Below, one piece after another: positions 51,241-60,332 of a stretch of 64,000 nucleotides of DNA. This stretch comes from Candidatus Thioglobus sp. (GTDB lineage Bacteria; Pseudomonadota; Gammaproteobacteria; PS1; Pseudothioglobaceae), in contig JAOJBP010000001.1 of the NCBI GenBank assembly GCA_028228555.1, forward strand, positions 1 through 64,000. Direction: 5' to 3'. The notes below the pieces were generated by a model. It did no database searches, had not been told where the DNA came from, and worked only from the letters and a program-made list of their open reading frames with translations. A program made the translations under genes and the position numbers. How positions within the stretch are numbered: the first letter of the stretch is position 1; the number at the start of each line of letters is the position of its first letter.

Positions 51241-51943
51241 GTCAACAATACTAACGCTATTATTATTAACCTCATCTGTTCAGGCAGATGAATTTTGGGG
51301 GCTTGAGTCATGGATGAATTCACTTAAAACACCTGACTTTGAAAAAATACAAGATGTTAATCAGCGTAAACAGGCTTTTTTTGAATATCTATTGCCAGAA
51401 ATTAACAAACAAAATGAGAAGATTATCCAGCTAAGGCATGATATTAAAACTGGTGAAATCAATTCATTCAAATTGAAGAATATATACCGATACTATCGTG
51501 TCAAAGAAAATGATATTGGCACTCTTTTAAACCGAGTCGATATTGTGCCAGCTTCTCTGATATTAGCGCAAGGTGCCTACGAATCCAATTGGGGAAGATC
51601 GCGCTTTGCCAAACACTATCATAATTTTTTTGGTCTTTGGTGCTTTGAAAAAGGCTGTGGAGTAGTTCCCCTAAGACGCGACAAAGATGATACACATGAA
51701 GTGGCTAAATTTTCATCCTTGTCTAAAGGGGTTGAGTACTACTTGCGCTCTATTAACCGTAACTCTGCGTACACAACACTTAGAAAAATTCGAAAAAGTA
51801 AACGCGATCAACAAGCTCAAATTACAGGACATGCACTCGCAGAAGGGCTGGAGAATTATGCTGAAATTGGTTATGAGTATGTCGAAACAGTACAGTCCAT
51901 TATTCGCTTTAACAAATTATCAGAATATGACTACAAGTCTTAG
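51221..51943 (+). CDS. Bax-like glucosaminidase domain protein
   Basis: A 240-residue exported protein starting with GTG at 51221, 20 bases inside the previous gene. The signal peptide is LKFKSTILTLLLLTSSVQA, cut before DEFWG. The GH73-type glucosaminidase block is SLILAQGAYESNWGRSRFA with the catalytic Glu, then NFFGLWCFEKGCG and SSLSKGVEYYLRSINRNSAY. It resembles E. coli Bax and would cut peptidoglycan glycan strands in the periplasm. Confidence 0.88.
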   Translation: MKNLKFKSTILTLLLLTSSVQADEFWGLESWMNSLKTPDFEKIQDVNQRKQAFFEYLLPEINKQNEKIIQLRHDIKTGEINSFKLKNIYRYYRVKENDIGTLLNRVDIVPASLILAQGAYESNWGRSRFAKHYHNFFGLWCFEKGCGVVPLRRDKDDTHEVAKFSSLSKGVEYYLRSINRNSAYTTLRKIRKSKRDQQAQITGHALAEGLENYAEIGYEYVETVQSIIRFNKLSEYDYKS

Positions 51944-51952
51944 GCAACAAAA

Positions 51953-51974
51953 AACCCGCTGATAGCGGGTTTTT
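51953..51974. terminator. Bidirectional terminator between the Bax-like gene and rpsI
   Basis: AACCCGCT (51953-51960) pairs with AGCGGGTT (51964-51971) around GAT, flanked by A-run and T-run. It serves both convergent genes. Confidence 0.9.
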
Positions 51975-51995
51975 TTATTGTCTTTCGAAAAAGGC

Positions 51996-52391
51996 TTAAC
52001 GCTTCGAGAACTGCTCGCTCTTACGTGCCTTCTTACGGCCAACTTTTTTACGTTCCACAACTCTAGCATCACGAGTAACAAAACCTGCCTTACGTAAATC
52101 AGGTCTTAGGTCACCGTTATATTCCATTAGTGCACGTGTAACACCTAAACGAATTGCACCCGCTTGACCTGTATCACCACCACCTGTAACAATGATGTTG
52201 AAGTCAAATTTATCTCTCATTTCAACAGTGTCTAACGGTTGATTAATAATCATTGAAGAAGTTTCACGGCCAAAATATTCGTTCATTGGACGTTTATTTA
52301 CTGTGAATACACCTTTACCTTTAGTCATGTATACACGAGCTACTGATGTTTTTCTTCTGCCTGTTGCGTAAAATGTTTCTGTCTTTGCCAT
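51996..52391 (-). CDS. rpsI: 30S ribosomal protein S9
   Basis: A 131-residue small-subunit protein whose C-terminal tail contacts P-site t[24 protein letters not shown] at the start, [19 protein letters not shown] in the middle and [10 protein letters not shown] at the end are universal S9 features. It follows rplM by 13 bases. Confidence 0.97.
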   Translation of the reverse strand: MAKTETFYATGRRKTSVARVYMTKGKGVFTVNKRPMNEYFGRETSSMIINQPLDTVEMRDKFDFNIIVTGGGDTGQAGAIRLGVTRALMEYNGDLRPDLRKAGFVTRDARVVERKKVGRKKARKSEQFSKR

Positions 52392-52404
52392 AATAATTCT
52401 TACC

Positions 52405-52833
52405 TTAAATATCTAAAACTTGCGGTTGTTGTGCACCATGTGTATGCTCAGAACCTGCAAATACTTTCATTTTTCTAAACATATCTCTGCCTAGAGGACC
52501 CTTTGGCAACATGCCTCTAACAGCCTTGTTGATAATTTCTTCTGGTTGCTTAGCTTGTAAATCTTTAAATGCAATTGATTTCAAATTTCCAACATAGCCT
52601 GTGTGATGATGATACATTTTGTCATCAAATTTCTTACCTGTCACCTTAACCTTTTCAGCGTTAACAATAACAATATAATCACCAGTGTCTGTATGTGGCG
52701 TGTACTCAGCTTTATGCTTTCCACGAAGACGAGATGCAATTTCTGATGCCAAACGACCTAACGTTTTACCATCGGCGTCTACCAAGAACCAATCTCTTTT
52801 TACTTCATGTGCTTTAGCGCTAAATGTTTTCAT
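52405..52833 (-). CDS. rplM: 50S ribosomal protein L13
   Basis: A 142-residue 23S rRNA-binding protein needed early in assembly. [19 protein letters not shown], the [19 protein letters not shown] block and [20 protein letters not shown] are diagnostic. It is the first gene of rplM-rpsI. A TATAAT on the minus strand about 40 bases upstream is a likely -10 box without a clear -35. Confidence 0.97.
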   Translation of the reverse strand: MKTFSAKAHEVKRDWFLVDADGKTLGRLASEIASRLRGKHKAEYTPHTDTGDYIVIVNAEKVKVTGKKFDDKMYHHHTGYVGNLKSIAFKDLQAKQPEEIINKAVRGMLPKGPLGRDMFRKMKVFAGSEHTHGAQQPQVLDI

Positions 52834-53022
52834 AATAATGCGAGTATATTTTCAATCAGAATAATCGGACTATTATAATCACTTTTAATCCTTGATGTTG
52901 GTTTATCGATGAATATTCTTATTATAAATACATCAACTCTAATTTACTCTCTCCAAGCAAATCTTAATACAAAACTAATGATAGATGATTATGATATCCC
53001 TTAAAAGCTATCTTATTAAATT

Positions 53023-53697
53023 ATGATTAATTCTCATGCGCATCTAGATTTTGAAAACATGCAAAGCGTTGCAGAAAATGCAGTTGCTATAGTCCCTAGT
53101 ATTGGCCAGCAAAATTGGACCGATGTGCAAATGTACCCTTATTTTGCTTTTGGCATTCATCCGTGGATGGTTGACTCTCACTCGCAAACAGAGCTTGACT
53201 ATTTGGAGTATTTAATTAAATGCAATAATCCAGTTGCAATTGGTGAATGTGGACTAGATTACATCAAAGATATTGACAAGGAGAAGCAACTGCATTTTTT
53301 TACTGCTCAACTAATAATGGCAGAAAAATACGATCTTCCTTTAATCATTCATGCAGTCAAAGCTACTGAAGATGTTATCTTTCTACTAAAAAAATACTCG
53401 AAATTAAGGGGTGAAATTCACGGTTTCTCTGGCAGCGAGCCTCAAGCACAACAACTAACCCGTATGGGTTTTTATTTAGGTTTTGGCATGCAAGTTCTTA
53501 ATCAAAAATCAACCAAAATGCGTCAAATTGTTCAAAATTGCCCACTAGAGTATATCCTTATTGAGACTGATGATCATCCTAATCCGAGTGATTTGCACTT
53601 GGTAGCGCAAGAAATTGCCCAACTCAAACAAATACCAATAGACACTGTCATCACTCAATGTGATAATAATGCTATTTCTCTGTTTAGCTTAAAATAA
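53023..53697 (+). CDS. TatD-family metal-dependent hydrolase
   Basis: A 224-residue TIM-barrel metallohydrolase, putative 3'-5' DNase or D-aminoacyl hydrolase type. NSHAHLDF holds the first metal His pair, FGIHPWMV, GECGLDYIKD (bridging Glu), IIHAVKA, EIHGFSG and ETDDHPNP (metal Asp) follow. It is shorter than TatD (about 260 residues) and close to the YjjV-like group. It overlaps the next gene by one base. Confidence 0.87.
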   Translation: MINSHAHLDFENMQSVAENAVAIVPSIGQQNWTDVQMYPYFAFGIHPWMVDSHSQTELDYLEYLIKCNNPVAIGECGLDYIKDIDKEKQLHFFTAQLIMAEKYDLPLIIHAVKATEDVIFLLKKYSKLRGEIHGFSGSEPQAQQLTRMGFYLGFGMQVLNQKSTKMRQIVQNCPLEYILIETDDHPNPSDLHLVAQEIAQLKQIPIDTVITQCDNNAISLFSLK

Positions 53698-54437
53698 TGT
53701 CTGGAAGTTGTGCGCGCACTGAAATCTTATTAGGCCAAAAAGGCTTGGCCCGATTGGCTGAATCCCATGTAGTTATTGCTGGCTTAGGTGGTGTAGGTGG
53801 CGCTTGCGCTGAAAGTTTATGTCGAGCTGGTATTGGCACGCTCACTTTAATTGATTTTGACATCGTTGAAACAACTGACCTAAATCGACAAATTATTGCG
53901 CTTAACTCTACTTTAGGCCTGAAAAAAGTAGATGTATTGGCTGACAGACTTCATGATATCAATCCAACTACTATCATCATTAAGCGCGATGAATTTATTG
54001 ATCGGGAAAAAGCGCAACAAGTCGCATTGAATGAGGATTATCATTTTGTGGCGGATTGTATCGATGCAATTGCGTATAAAACTGTCTTAATAGATAGTTG
54101 CAATAAGTCAGGCATGGCTATTATTTCGAGTATGGGTGCAGGTGGTAGACTTGACCCAACACAAGTTAAAATTTCGCGGATGGATAAAACTCAAAATTGT
54201 GCCTTAGCAAGAGAAATGCGTAAACAACTTCGAAACATTCGAGCTTCCATGAAATTTCCAGTTGTACACTCAACAGAAATACCCATTAAAGCGCTACCAC
54301 ATAAAGCCGTTACCATTACCGACGCTACGCCAGAAAAAGGCATACCAAGAGCAGTAAATGGTGCAATTTCTTATATGCCTAATATTTTTGGGCTGATGAT
54401 GGCAGGCCATATCATTCAAACTTTATTAAAATCTTAA
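53697..54437 (+). CDS. tcdA: tRNA threonylcarbamoyladenosine dehydratase
   Basis: An E1-like enzyme cyclising t6A37 to ct6A in ANN-decoding tRNAs with ATP. VIAGLGGVGGACAESL (adenylate-binding), DFDIVETTDLNRQI, DCIDAIAYK and SSMGAGGRLDPTQ are the TcdA/CsdL blocks. It has 246 residues, close to E. coli TcdA. The start shares its base with the stop of the TatD-like gene. Confidence 0.93.
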   Translation: MSGSCARTEILLGQKGLARLAESHVVIAGLGGVGGACAESLCRAGIGTLTLIDFDIVETTDLNRQIIALNSTLGLKKVDVLADRLHDINPTTIIIKRDEFIDREKAQQVALNEDYHFVADCIDAIAYKTVLIDSCNKSGMAIISSMGAGGRLDPTQVKISRMDKTQNCALAREMRKQLRNIRASMKFPVVHSTEIPIKALPHKAVTITDATPEKGIPRAVNGAISYMPNIFGLMMAGHIIQTLLKS

Positions 54438-54461
54438 TCTTATTTAAACAAGGAAATACTC

Positions 54462-54854
54462 ATGGTTAGCACTCAAACACCTATTTGTGACTTTAACACG
54501 CCCGCTTTTGATTTTGAATTAAAGGGTACTGATGGTCAACTACATACATTAGAGAGCTGTAAAGGTGAAAAAGGTTTGCTGGTTATGTTTATTTGCAACC
54601 ATTGTCCCTATGTAAAAGCCATTATTGATCGAATTATTCGTGATACTGCCGAGCTTAAAGAGATGGGTTTAAATACAGTGGCTATCATGTCAAATAATCC
54701 TGATGAGTATAAAGATGATTCTTTTGTAAATATGCAAAAAATTTCTAAAGAAATGAACTTTGGTTTCCCCTACTTAATAGATGAAACACAAGAAATAGCT
54801 AAGGCCTATGGTGCGGTTTGCACGCCTGATTTCTTTGGCACGGTAAACATTTAA
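54462..54854 (+). CDS. 3'-truncated thioredoxin-family (AhpC/TSA-like) protein
   Basis: The first 125 or so residues match thioredoxin-like proteins of the redoxin family that are normally about 185 residues long. NTPAFDFELKGTDGQ and the active-site motif FICNHCPYVK (Cys45, Cys48) are followed by YLIDETQEIAKAYGAVCTPD. Right after TPDFFG the sequence leaves the family and stops within five codons, at 54854. The missing part includes the final strand and helix, so the product is probably inactive or unstable. The break coincides with the start of the recombinase-trio region. Confidence 0.75.
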   Translation: MVSTQTPICDFNTPAFDFELKGTDGQLHTLESCKGEKGLLVMFICNHCPYVKAIIDRIIRDTAELKEMGLNTVAIMSNNPDEYKDDSFVNMQKISKEMNFGFPYLIDETQEIAKAYGAVCTPDFFGTVNI

Positions 54855-54950
54855 ACCATACCCAGTACTACTTTACTTTCAATCTATAGACATTTTTCTC
54901 GCATAAGTCTAAATTTAATCTATTAAGCAATATACGTTGTAAAACTAATA

Positions 54951-55196
54951 CTAATCAATACTGTAGTGATCCCCGCCTTTCATAAGAAATTTTTTCCCGC
55001 TAATTTTCTCACATTCACCTATAGCTTCAACCAAAGCACTTTCTATCACACCTGAAAATGTAAGTTTATAACCATTATTTTTAGCCTCTGCACTAGCCCT
55101 TTTAAAAGCCTTCATTAGTTCAGTATCAACCCTAGCGCTAATCATTTTCTTTTTATCTTGGTCTGAATCTTTTTTTACAAATTTATATGCTGTCAT
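54951..55196 (-). CDS. Small ribbon-helix-helix-like DNA-binding protein
   Basis: An 81-residue basic protein. KMISARVDTELMKAFKRASA looks like the beta-strand and first helix of a ribbon-helix-helix fold, followed by a helix YKLTFSGVIESALVEAIGEC. Arc/MetJ and some antitoxins look like this, but no toxin gene lies beside it. AGGAG is five bases before the start. It is divergent from the recombinases across a gap that contains a perfect palindrome, so it may repress the element's genes. Confidence 0.65.
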   Translation of the reverse strand: MTAYKFVKKDSDQDKKKMISARVDTELMKAFKRASAEAKNNGYKLTFSGVIESALVEAIGECEKISGKKFLMKGGDHYSID

Positions 55197-55231
55197 GTAA
55201 CTCCTATTGCTTATTGTTTGCTTTGCTATAC

Positions 55232-55266
55232 TTTATATAATATATATATTATATATATTATATAAA
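55232..55266. repeat. Perfect 16-bp AT-only inverted repeat
   Basis: TTTATATAATATATAT (55232-55247) is exactly reversed and complemented at 55251-55266, with ATT between. It lies between the small DNA-binding protein gene and the first recombinase. It may be an operator, a strand-opening site or a recombinase-binding site. Part of it also offers -10-like words for both directions. Confidence 0.8.
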
Positions 55267-55427
55267 TAATGTAAAGTCAAAATGTATTGACATTTAATAC
55301 TTTTTAAGTTAAAAATACAATTAATCAAAATGATAGATGACTTTCAGATTTCAGTAATCATTTATTTTTGACTTTAATATTATTCTAAATTTTGATTGAG
55401 AAATAGATCTCAAAACTCATTTAATCT

Positions 55428-56723
55428 ATGGCAATACTTGAAAATATACAGCACCAACCTTTTGAATTCAAACCGTCTTCTGAGAACTTAGAATATGGAT
55501 TTATACCAAACACTAATAGAAAAATAGAAAAATCATTTCCTCAAATTTTCTTTTCAGATGGAGAGCCATGGCATGAAGTCAATCGATATGCTTTTTCTCG
55601 TTATTACGACCAACAAATAGATATAAAAACTGTTAACCGTGAAATGACTCATTTATCTCGTTATGCAAATTGGCTAGAAGAGGCAAGATTGCACTGGTTA
55701 CATTTTCCTAAGAAAAAATATGAACGATGTTTATTTAAATTTAGAGGATATCTAATATGGCTTAGGAATGAAGGTTTTTTAGCTCCATCAACAACATCAC
55801 AAACAATGAGAAATGTAGTAGCATTTTATCGGTGGGCATCAGACGAAGGATATGCACAAGCACAATCAAATTTATTTAATGATAAAAATAAAATCGTCTA
55901 CTTTTTTGACAATGTTGGTTTTAATCGTTCTATGAACGTGGTCTCTTCAGAGCTTTTTATTCCAAACCGGAAAAGAACAGGAACTCTACTAGAAGATGGA
56001 TTAATCCCTATTAATCAAGCTAGTACTAAAATTCTAATGACTCACCTATCTAAACACAGTAACCATGAGTTGCACCTGATGTTCAAGACCGCTCTTCTTA
56101 CAGGTTGTCGTCATGAAACAATATCAACTTTAAATATTGATACACTCAAGAAGTCTTACCCTGATCCTTTATTGTTAAATACCATGAGAGTTGAGATTGG
56201 TCCTGGGACCGGTGTTGAAACAAAGTTTGATGTGCATGGAGCTGTTTATTTTCCCAAATCACTGGTTATTGAATTGATTGAATATTTTGACTCCGCAGAA
56301 GCAATATTAAGGCGCTCTAAAGCTAAAAAATCGCTCCAAAGAAATATATTTTTAACTTCTCATGGAAATAGATATACAAAAGAAACATTTGGCACATTAT
56401 TGTATCGATTAAAGGAAGAGTTAATTGAATCTGGCCATACTGAATTTGGGCGATTTAAATTTCACCAATTAAGAGCAACCTTCGGAACGATGATGATGCG
56501 TGCATTATTGCAAACTCAAGACGTTTCATCTCTAAATGCTATTGAATTTGTAAAAAGATCTATGCTTCATAAAGATGAAAGCACAACTTGGAAATATATC
56601 AAATTTATTGAACACGAGCCTATTGAAGAGCAATTCTTGGAAGTTTTGTGGGCAATGTTTACTGGATCACTCGAACAATCTCAAGACATTATCGAGAACT
56701 TGACAAACGGGGAGGAGGCTTGA
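55428..56723 (+). CDS. Tyrosine recombinase/integrase, first of trio
   Basis: A 431-residue site-specific recombinase. An N-terminal SAM-like core-binding region (about residues 60-190) is followed by the catalytic domain. Box I Arg lies in LLTGCRHETISTLNI, HxxR is in FHQLRATFGTMMM, then His in MLHKDESTTWKYIKF with the likely nucleophile Tyr in the same block. All catalytic residues expected of an active enzyme are present. It resembles TnpA of Tn554-like elements in position. Its stop overlaps the next gene's TTG start. Confidence 0.85.
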   Translation: MAILENIQHQPFEFKPSSENLEYGFIPNTNRKIEKSFPQIFFSDGEPWHEVNRYAFSRYYDQQIDIKTVNREMTHLSRYANWLEEARLHWLHFPKKKYERCLFKFRGYLIWLRNEGFLAPSTTSQTMRNVVAFYRWASDEGYAQAQSNLFNDKNKIVYFFDNVGFNRSMNVVSSELFIPNRKRTGTLLEDGLIPINQASTKILMTHLSKHSNHELHLMFKTALLTGCRHETISTLNIDTLKKSYPDPLLLNTMRVEIGPGTGVETKFDVHGAVYFPKSLVIELIEYFDSAEAILRRSKAKKSLQRNIFLTSHGNRYTKETFGTLLYRLKEELIESGHTEFGRFKFHQLRATFGTMMMRALLQTQDVSSLNAIEFVKRSMLHKDESTTWKYIKFIEHEPIEEQFLEVLWAMFTGSLEQSQDIIENLTNGEEA

Positions 56724-58366
56724 TATCAAGCGAACTTCCAGACCTAACTGTTAAACATCAAAGCATTGCAGAAAACGAACTGCAAGTGTGGAATTTAATG
56801 CCTTTTGTATACCTTGGAGGGGCAAAGATAAAAAGAAATGGTTCCTGGATTTTGGAGGTTCAAAAACTACCGCTTGTCCCAGAGCGCATTAAGGTCATCC
56901 TGTCACTAAAAACGCATGTGATTGAAATGCTAGACTCCGGCAGTTCTTACCGTTCGATACAAAGCTTTTTAAGCGGATTGAAGGCGTTTATCCATTTTGT
57001 AGATGGGAGTAACAAAAACCTAGCAACCCCGGAAGAAATTGAAACAGCCTTATATGATTATGCGGAGTATCAATACACTCGCTATAGTCATAATAAAATA
57101 AAAATGAGTGCTGCATATTTATATGTTTATTTTGTGCGAAATATTTTTACTGGAGCTTTTGAAGATGTTAACTTCGACTTAAGATACACTCGATTAAACA
57201 AAACAGTCAAATCACAAAGGGCTACTAGTCGTGAAGCAGAGAAAGTAATGCTTACCGATGCCTCCAAATTAGCCGCCTTTTGTTTTGACATAACTACTAA
57301 TTTTGAACCTAACAATCTTAATCATGGAACACTTCCTATCAAAATTGAAATAAGAAGAAAGTTTTTAAAAGAATCTATCAATTTAACACCTAGCTACACA
57401 AAAAATACTCCCATAAATAAAAGCTTTTTTTATACAGAAGCCTCTCACGCCTTTAATAATCGAGTATCTGCTGAATCCATGATTTTCCTTGCAATGACTA
57501 TTCAGAATATTTCACCAACATACAACCTTAAAATTGAAAAATTCAGCTTTAAGCCTATCGGTGAAAAATACGAGGTAAGAGAGTTCAAAAATCGCAGAGG
57601 CGGTGAAGTTCTATTTAAAATACCAAAGCCATACAGACCACACTTTGAACGATATCTAGATTTTATTCACGAATATGCGCCTGAATCAAAATGGCTTTTT
57701 CCTTTTTTAAAAAAAGGAGTTGGGTATAAAAAAAGAATCGGCAACAGAGCTTACGGTCTAAAGAGGATTTGCATTAAATATCAAATCCCCTGGATACCTC
57801 CTAAGAACTTTAGAAAAATCGGTGAAAATGTTCTCATGCGACTATGTTCAGATGGGCAAACTACAGCGGATTATGCTAACCATGGAATTGCAACATTTAG
57901 ACAATCATACGAGCTTCCATCACTACAAAGAGCAATGATAGAAGTTGGAAGTTTTTGGGATAAAAACGACCCTTTAATACATGGGCCACCCAAAGTATCT
58001 TTATTCAATACACCATGCAATGGAATTCCAAAAGAAATTACTGACTCAACAAACAAACTTCCTAAACCAGATTGTATCAATCCAGCTGGCTGTATTGGCT
58101 GTAAACATTATAGAGATGAAGACTCTTTTGATTATGTGTGGAATTTGTGCAGTTTTAAATACCTAAAAATTGTTGAGTCAAGCTCTCACCGAACAAAAGA
58201 GGGGAAACCTTCAAATATTGCCATTGATTGGGCTAATATTAAAATTAACTGGTTCAAAAACTCTAAAAAATTAAAGCATAGAGAGTGGACTGAAGAGGCC
58301 AAAGCAAGAATTGAAGAAGGTCACTATCACTCTATATGGTCTAGAAAAATACAAGGAATAAATTAA
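56720..58366 (+). CDS. Tyrosine-recombinase-like protein, second of trio (degenerate)
   Basis: A 548-residue protein with TTG start at 56720 overlapping the previous stop (TTGA), just after GGGGAGGAGG. The C-terminal half has the outline of a tyrosine recombinase: NHGIATFRQSYELPS resembles the His...Tyr block and PKNFRKIGENVLM the HxxR block, but with Asn for His. The box I segment TIQNISPTYNLKIEKF lacks the usual Arg. It ends with a Cys-rich motif (CINPAGCIGC then LCSF) that could bind zinc. It is probably a structural partner of the active recombinases. The start choice is tentative, and the frame is open from 56648. Confidence 0.7.
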   Translation: MISSELPDLTVKHQSIAENELQVWNLMPFVYLGGAKIKRNGSWILEVQKLPLVPERIKVILSLKTHVIEMLDSGSSYRSIQSFLSGLKAFIHFVDGSNKNLATPEEIETALYDYAEYQYTRYSHNKIKMSAAYLYVYFVRNIFTGAFEDVNFDLRYTRLNKTVKSQRATSREAEKVMLTDASKLAAFCFDITTNFEPNNLNHGTLPIKIEIRRKFLKESINLTPSYTKNTPINKSFFYTEASHAFNNRVSAESMIFLAMTIQNISPTYNLKIEKFSFKPIGEKYEVREFKNRRGGEVLFKIPKPYRPHFERYLDFIHEYAPESKWLFPFLKKGVGYKKRIGNRAYGLKRICIKYQIPWIPPKNFRKIGENVLMRLCSDGQTTADYANHGIATFRQSYELPSLQRAMIEVGSFWDKNDPLIHGPPKVSLFNTPCNGIPKEITDSTNKLPKPDCINPAGCIGCKHYRDEDSFDYVWNLCSFKYLKIVESSSHRTKEGKPSNIAIDWANIKINWFKNSKKLKHREWTEEAKARIEEGHYHSIWSRKIQGIN

Positions 58367-60331
58367 ATGCTCAATCCTATGGAAAATTTACAATTTAAAG
58401 CAGATGTTAAATTTATATCTAAGGATTCTCCCTGCTTTAAATCCAAGGATTACCCGCCTAAAGATGATTTTGTAATGTCTATCGATGAAAATGAGGTCAT
58501 TGTAAGTTTATATGGAGATGATAAATGGGACTTCCGCCCTTTTGGAGGTAAGGGTGAGTTTCAATTTGGAGAGTATGATAACGCCAACAAACGCTTGTTC
58601 AAAAATATTATGTATTACCTCATATACAGCCATTTGTGTCCTTCAAAATATGCCAGTTTAAACGCTTGGTATTTAACTCTACGAAAGATTTTTAGATATT
58701 GCCACATCAACGAAATAAAAGCTAACGATTTAAGTCGCTATCCTAAGGCTATCGAAGAAATTGCTAAAAAAATTGCCAAAGACTCACCATCAATTTTTGT
58801 AACAACAGTTCTTCATCTGAACATTTTTTACAAGAATAATGAGCAAATCGGGTTCACGTTATTAAATAAAAATAGCATTACCTTATTTAAGTCTTTTGAC
58901 CCATCTTATAAAATGGGACAAACACCATATATTCCAGTGAGAATCTGGACAAACTTTATTCAACATCTCGACTCTGTGTTGGATGATTTTGAATGCAATC
59001 AAAATAAACTTGAGAAGCTTTTTCACTATTTAACTTCTGCTTATATTTCAAATGAAAATAAAGGGATTAGGGATCCTAGTCCTTTTAGTCAAAATAGTGC
59101 CAAGGATAAAATTAAATATAACGGAACATTTGAACAATATTTAAAAAGAAACAAATTACTAAAGTTTTTTGAACGGCATGTTGAGCGAATTAAAGACTCT
59201 AACACATATGATATTAGTCAATTTTCTTCTTTATTAAATAATACAATGTTAAGCTGCTTTATGTTTGTCATTTACTACTCGATAATGAGAAAAAATGAGG
59301 CAACCTCACTTCGTGCTGATTGTTTGATAACAGAAACAGATGAAAGATTGGGTGACTTCTTTCTACTTAGAGGTGAAACCACCAAGACTGACCCTGATAG
59401 CGATGATCGCTGGGTTGTCTGCAATCGTGTTGAGCGAGCTATAGCCATAGCCAAAACATTGCTAGAGTGGAAGCTTAAATACATAAAGCAGCATAAAGAA
59501 ACACATTATCTCTTTCAAAAAATAGATGTATGGCGTAAAGATGAGCGAACTTCAAAAGCAAGGGATTATGATTCATGCCAACATTTAATCAGCAGAGATA
59601 ATTTTAGTTTTTTCAATCTTGAACAGCATCGAATCACCCAAGAGGATTACGAAGAAGCGCTTGCACTTACACCATCTCTGATCAGAGAAGATTGGTTTAA
59701 AGTTGGAAACATCTGGCAATTCGGATTTCATCAATTCAGGCGCACCCTGGCAGTTCATTTTGCTTTAAATAGAGTCTCTTCTTCATCCACGCAGCTGCAA
59801 ATGAAACATGGCACTCGAGAACAACAGTTTCATTATCAAAACAATGCTGGTAGGCTACGCTTAAATCAGTCGGCTGAACAAGAGGTTGTAAATGAATATT
59901 ACGCTGAAATGGCGAGAAATATATCTTCAGTTGTGTATGGAGAAGATTCAATCACGCACACAAAATCACCTATAACTCAAGAGGTTGCTCGTTTTGTTGA
60001 AGAAGGCGAAATGAAGAAGCTACTAAAGGCTCAAAAAAATGGAGCAGTCGGCTACAGAAAGAATTTACTTGGTGGATGCATGAAACAAGGAACTTGTAAA
60101 TACGGAGGATTTGATTCAATTACCCATTGTGCTGGTGGTAATCGAAAAAGTATGTGTTCAGACCTTGTAATTGATAGCTCAAGAGAACAAGAGTTTAAAA
60201 AAGATAAGGCGCACTATGAAAATCAAATGGATGGAGCGCCTGAGAACTCTCCTCGTTACAAGTCTTTAAAGGCTGAGGTTCGAGGTTATAAGAAGGTCCT
60301 AGATATTATTAAAAACAAAAAGGCAGTATAG
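58367..60331 (+). CDS. Tyrosine recombinase-like protein, third of trio
   Basis: A 654-residue protein starting directly after the previous stop. Catalytic features are box I Arg in YSIMRKNEATSLRADCL, Lys in GETTKTDPDSD, HxxR in FHQFRRTLAVHF, and KHGTREQQFHYQNN with His and the likely nucleophile Tyr. A long N-terminal region (about 1-290) carries the DNA-binding part. The C-terminus has a Cys cluster (GGCMKQGTCKYGG, THCAGG, SMCSD) and ends in a charged helix. It is in the position of TnpB in Tn554-like elements. It appears catalytically competent. Confidence 0.8.
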   Translation: MLNPMENLQFKADVKFISKDSPCFKSKDYPPKDDFVMSIDENEVIVSLYGDDKWDFRPFGGKGEFQFGEYDNANKRLFKNIMYYLIYSHLCPSKYASLNAWYLTLRKIFRYCHINEIKANDLSRYPKAIEEIAKKIAKDSPSIFVTTVLHLNIFYKNNEQIGFTLLNKNSITLFKSFDPSYKMGQTPYIPVRIWTNFIQHLDSVLDDFECNQNKLEKLFHYLTSAYISNENKGIRDPSPFSQNSAKDKIKYNGTFEQYLKRNKLLKFFERHVERIKDSNTYDISQFSSLLNNTMLSCFMFVIYYSIMRKNEATSLRADCLITETDERLGDFFLLRGETTKTDPDSDDRWVVCNRVERAIAIAKTLLEWKLKYIKQHKETHYLFQKIDVWRKDERTSKARDYDSCQHLISRDNFSFFNLEQHRITQEDYEEALALTPSLIREDWFKVGNIWQFGFHQFRRTLAVHFALNRVSSSSTQLQMKHGTREQQFHYQNNAGRLRLNQSAEQEVVNEYYAEMARNISSVVYGEDSITHTKSPITQEVARFVEEGEMKKLLKAQKNGAVGYRKNLLGGCMKQGTCKYGGFDSITHCAGGNRKSMCSDLVIDSSREQEFKKDKAHYENQMDGAPENSPRYKSLKAEVRGYKKVLDIIKNKKAV

Positions 60332-60332
60332 A

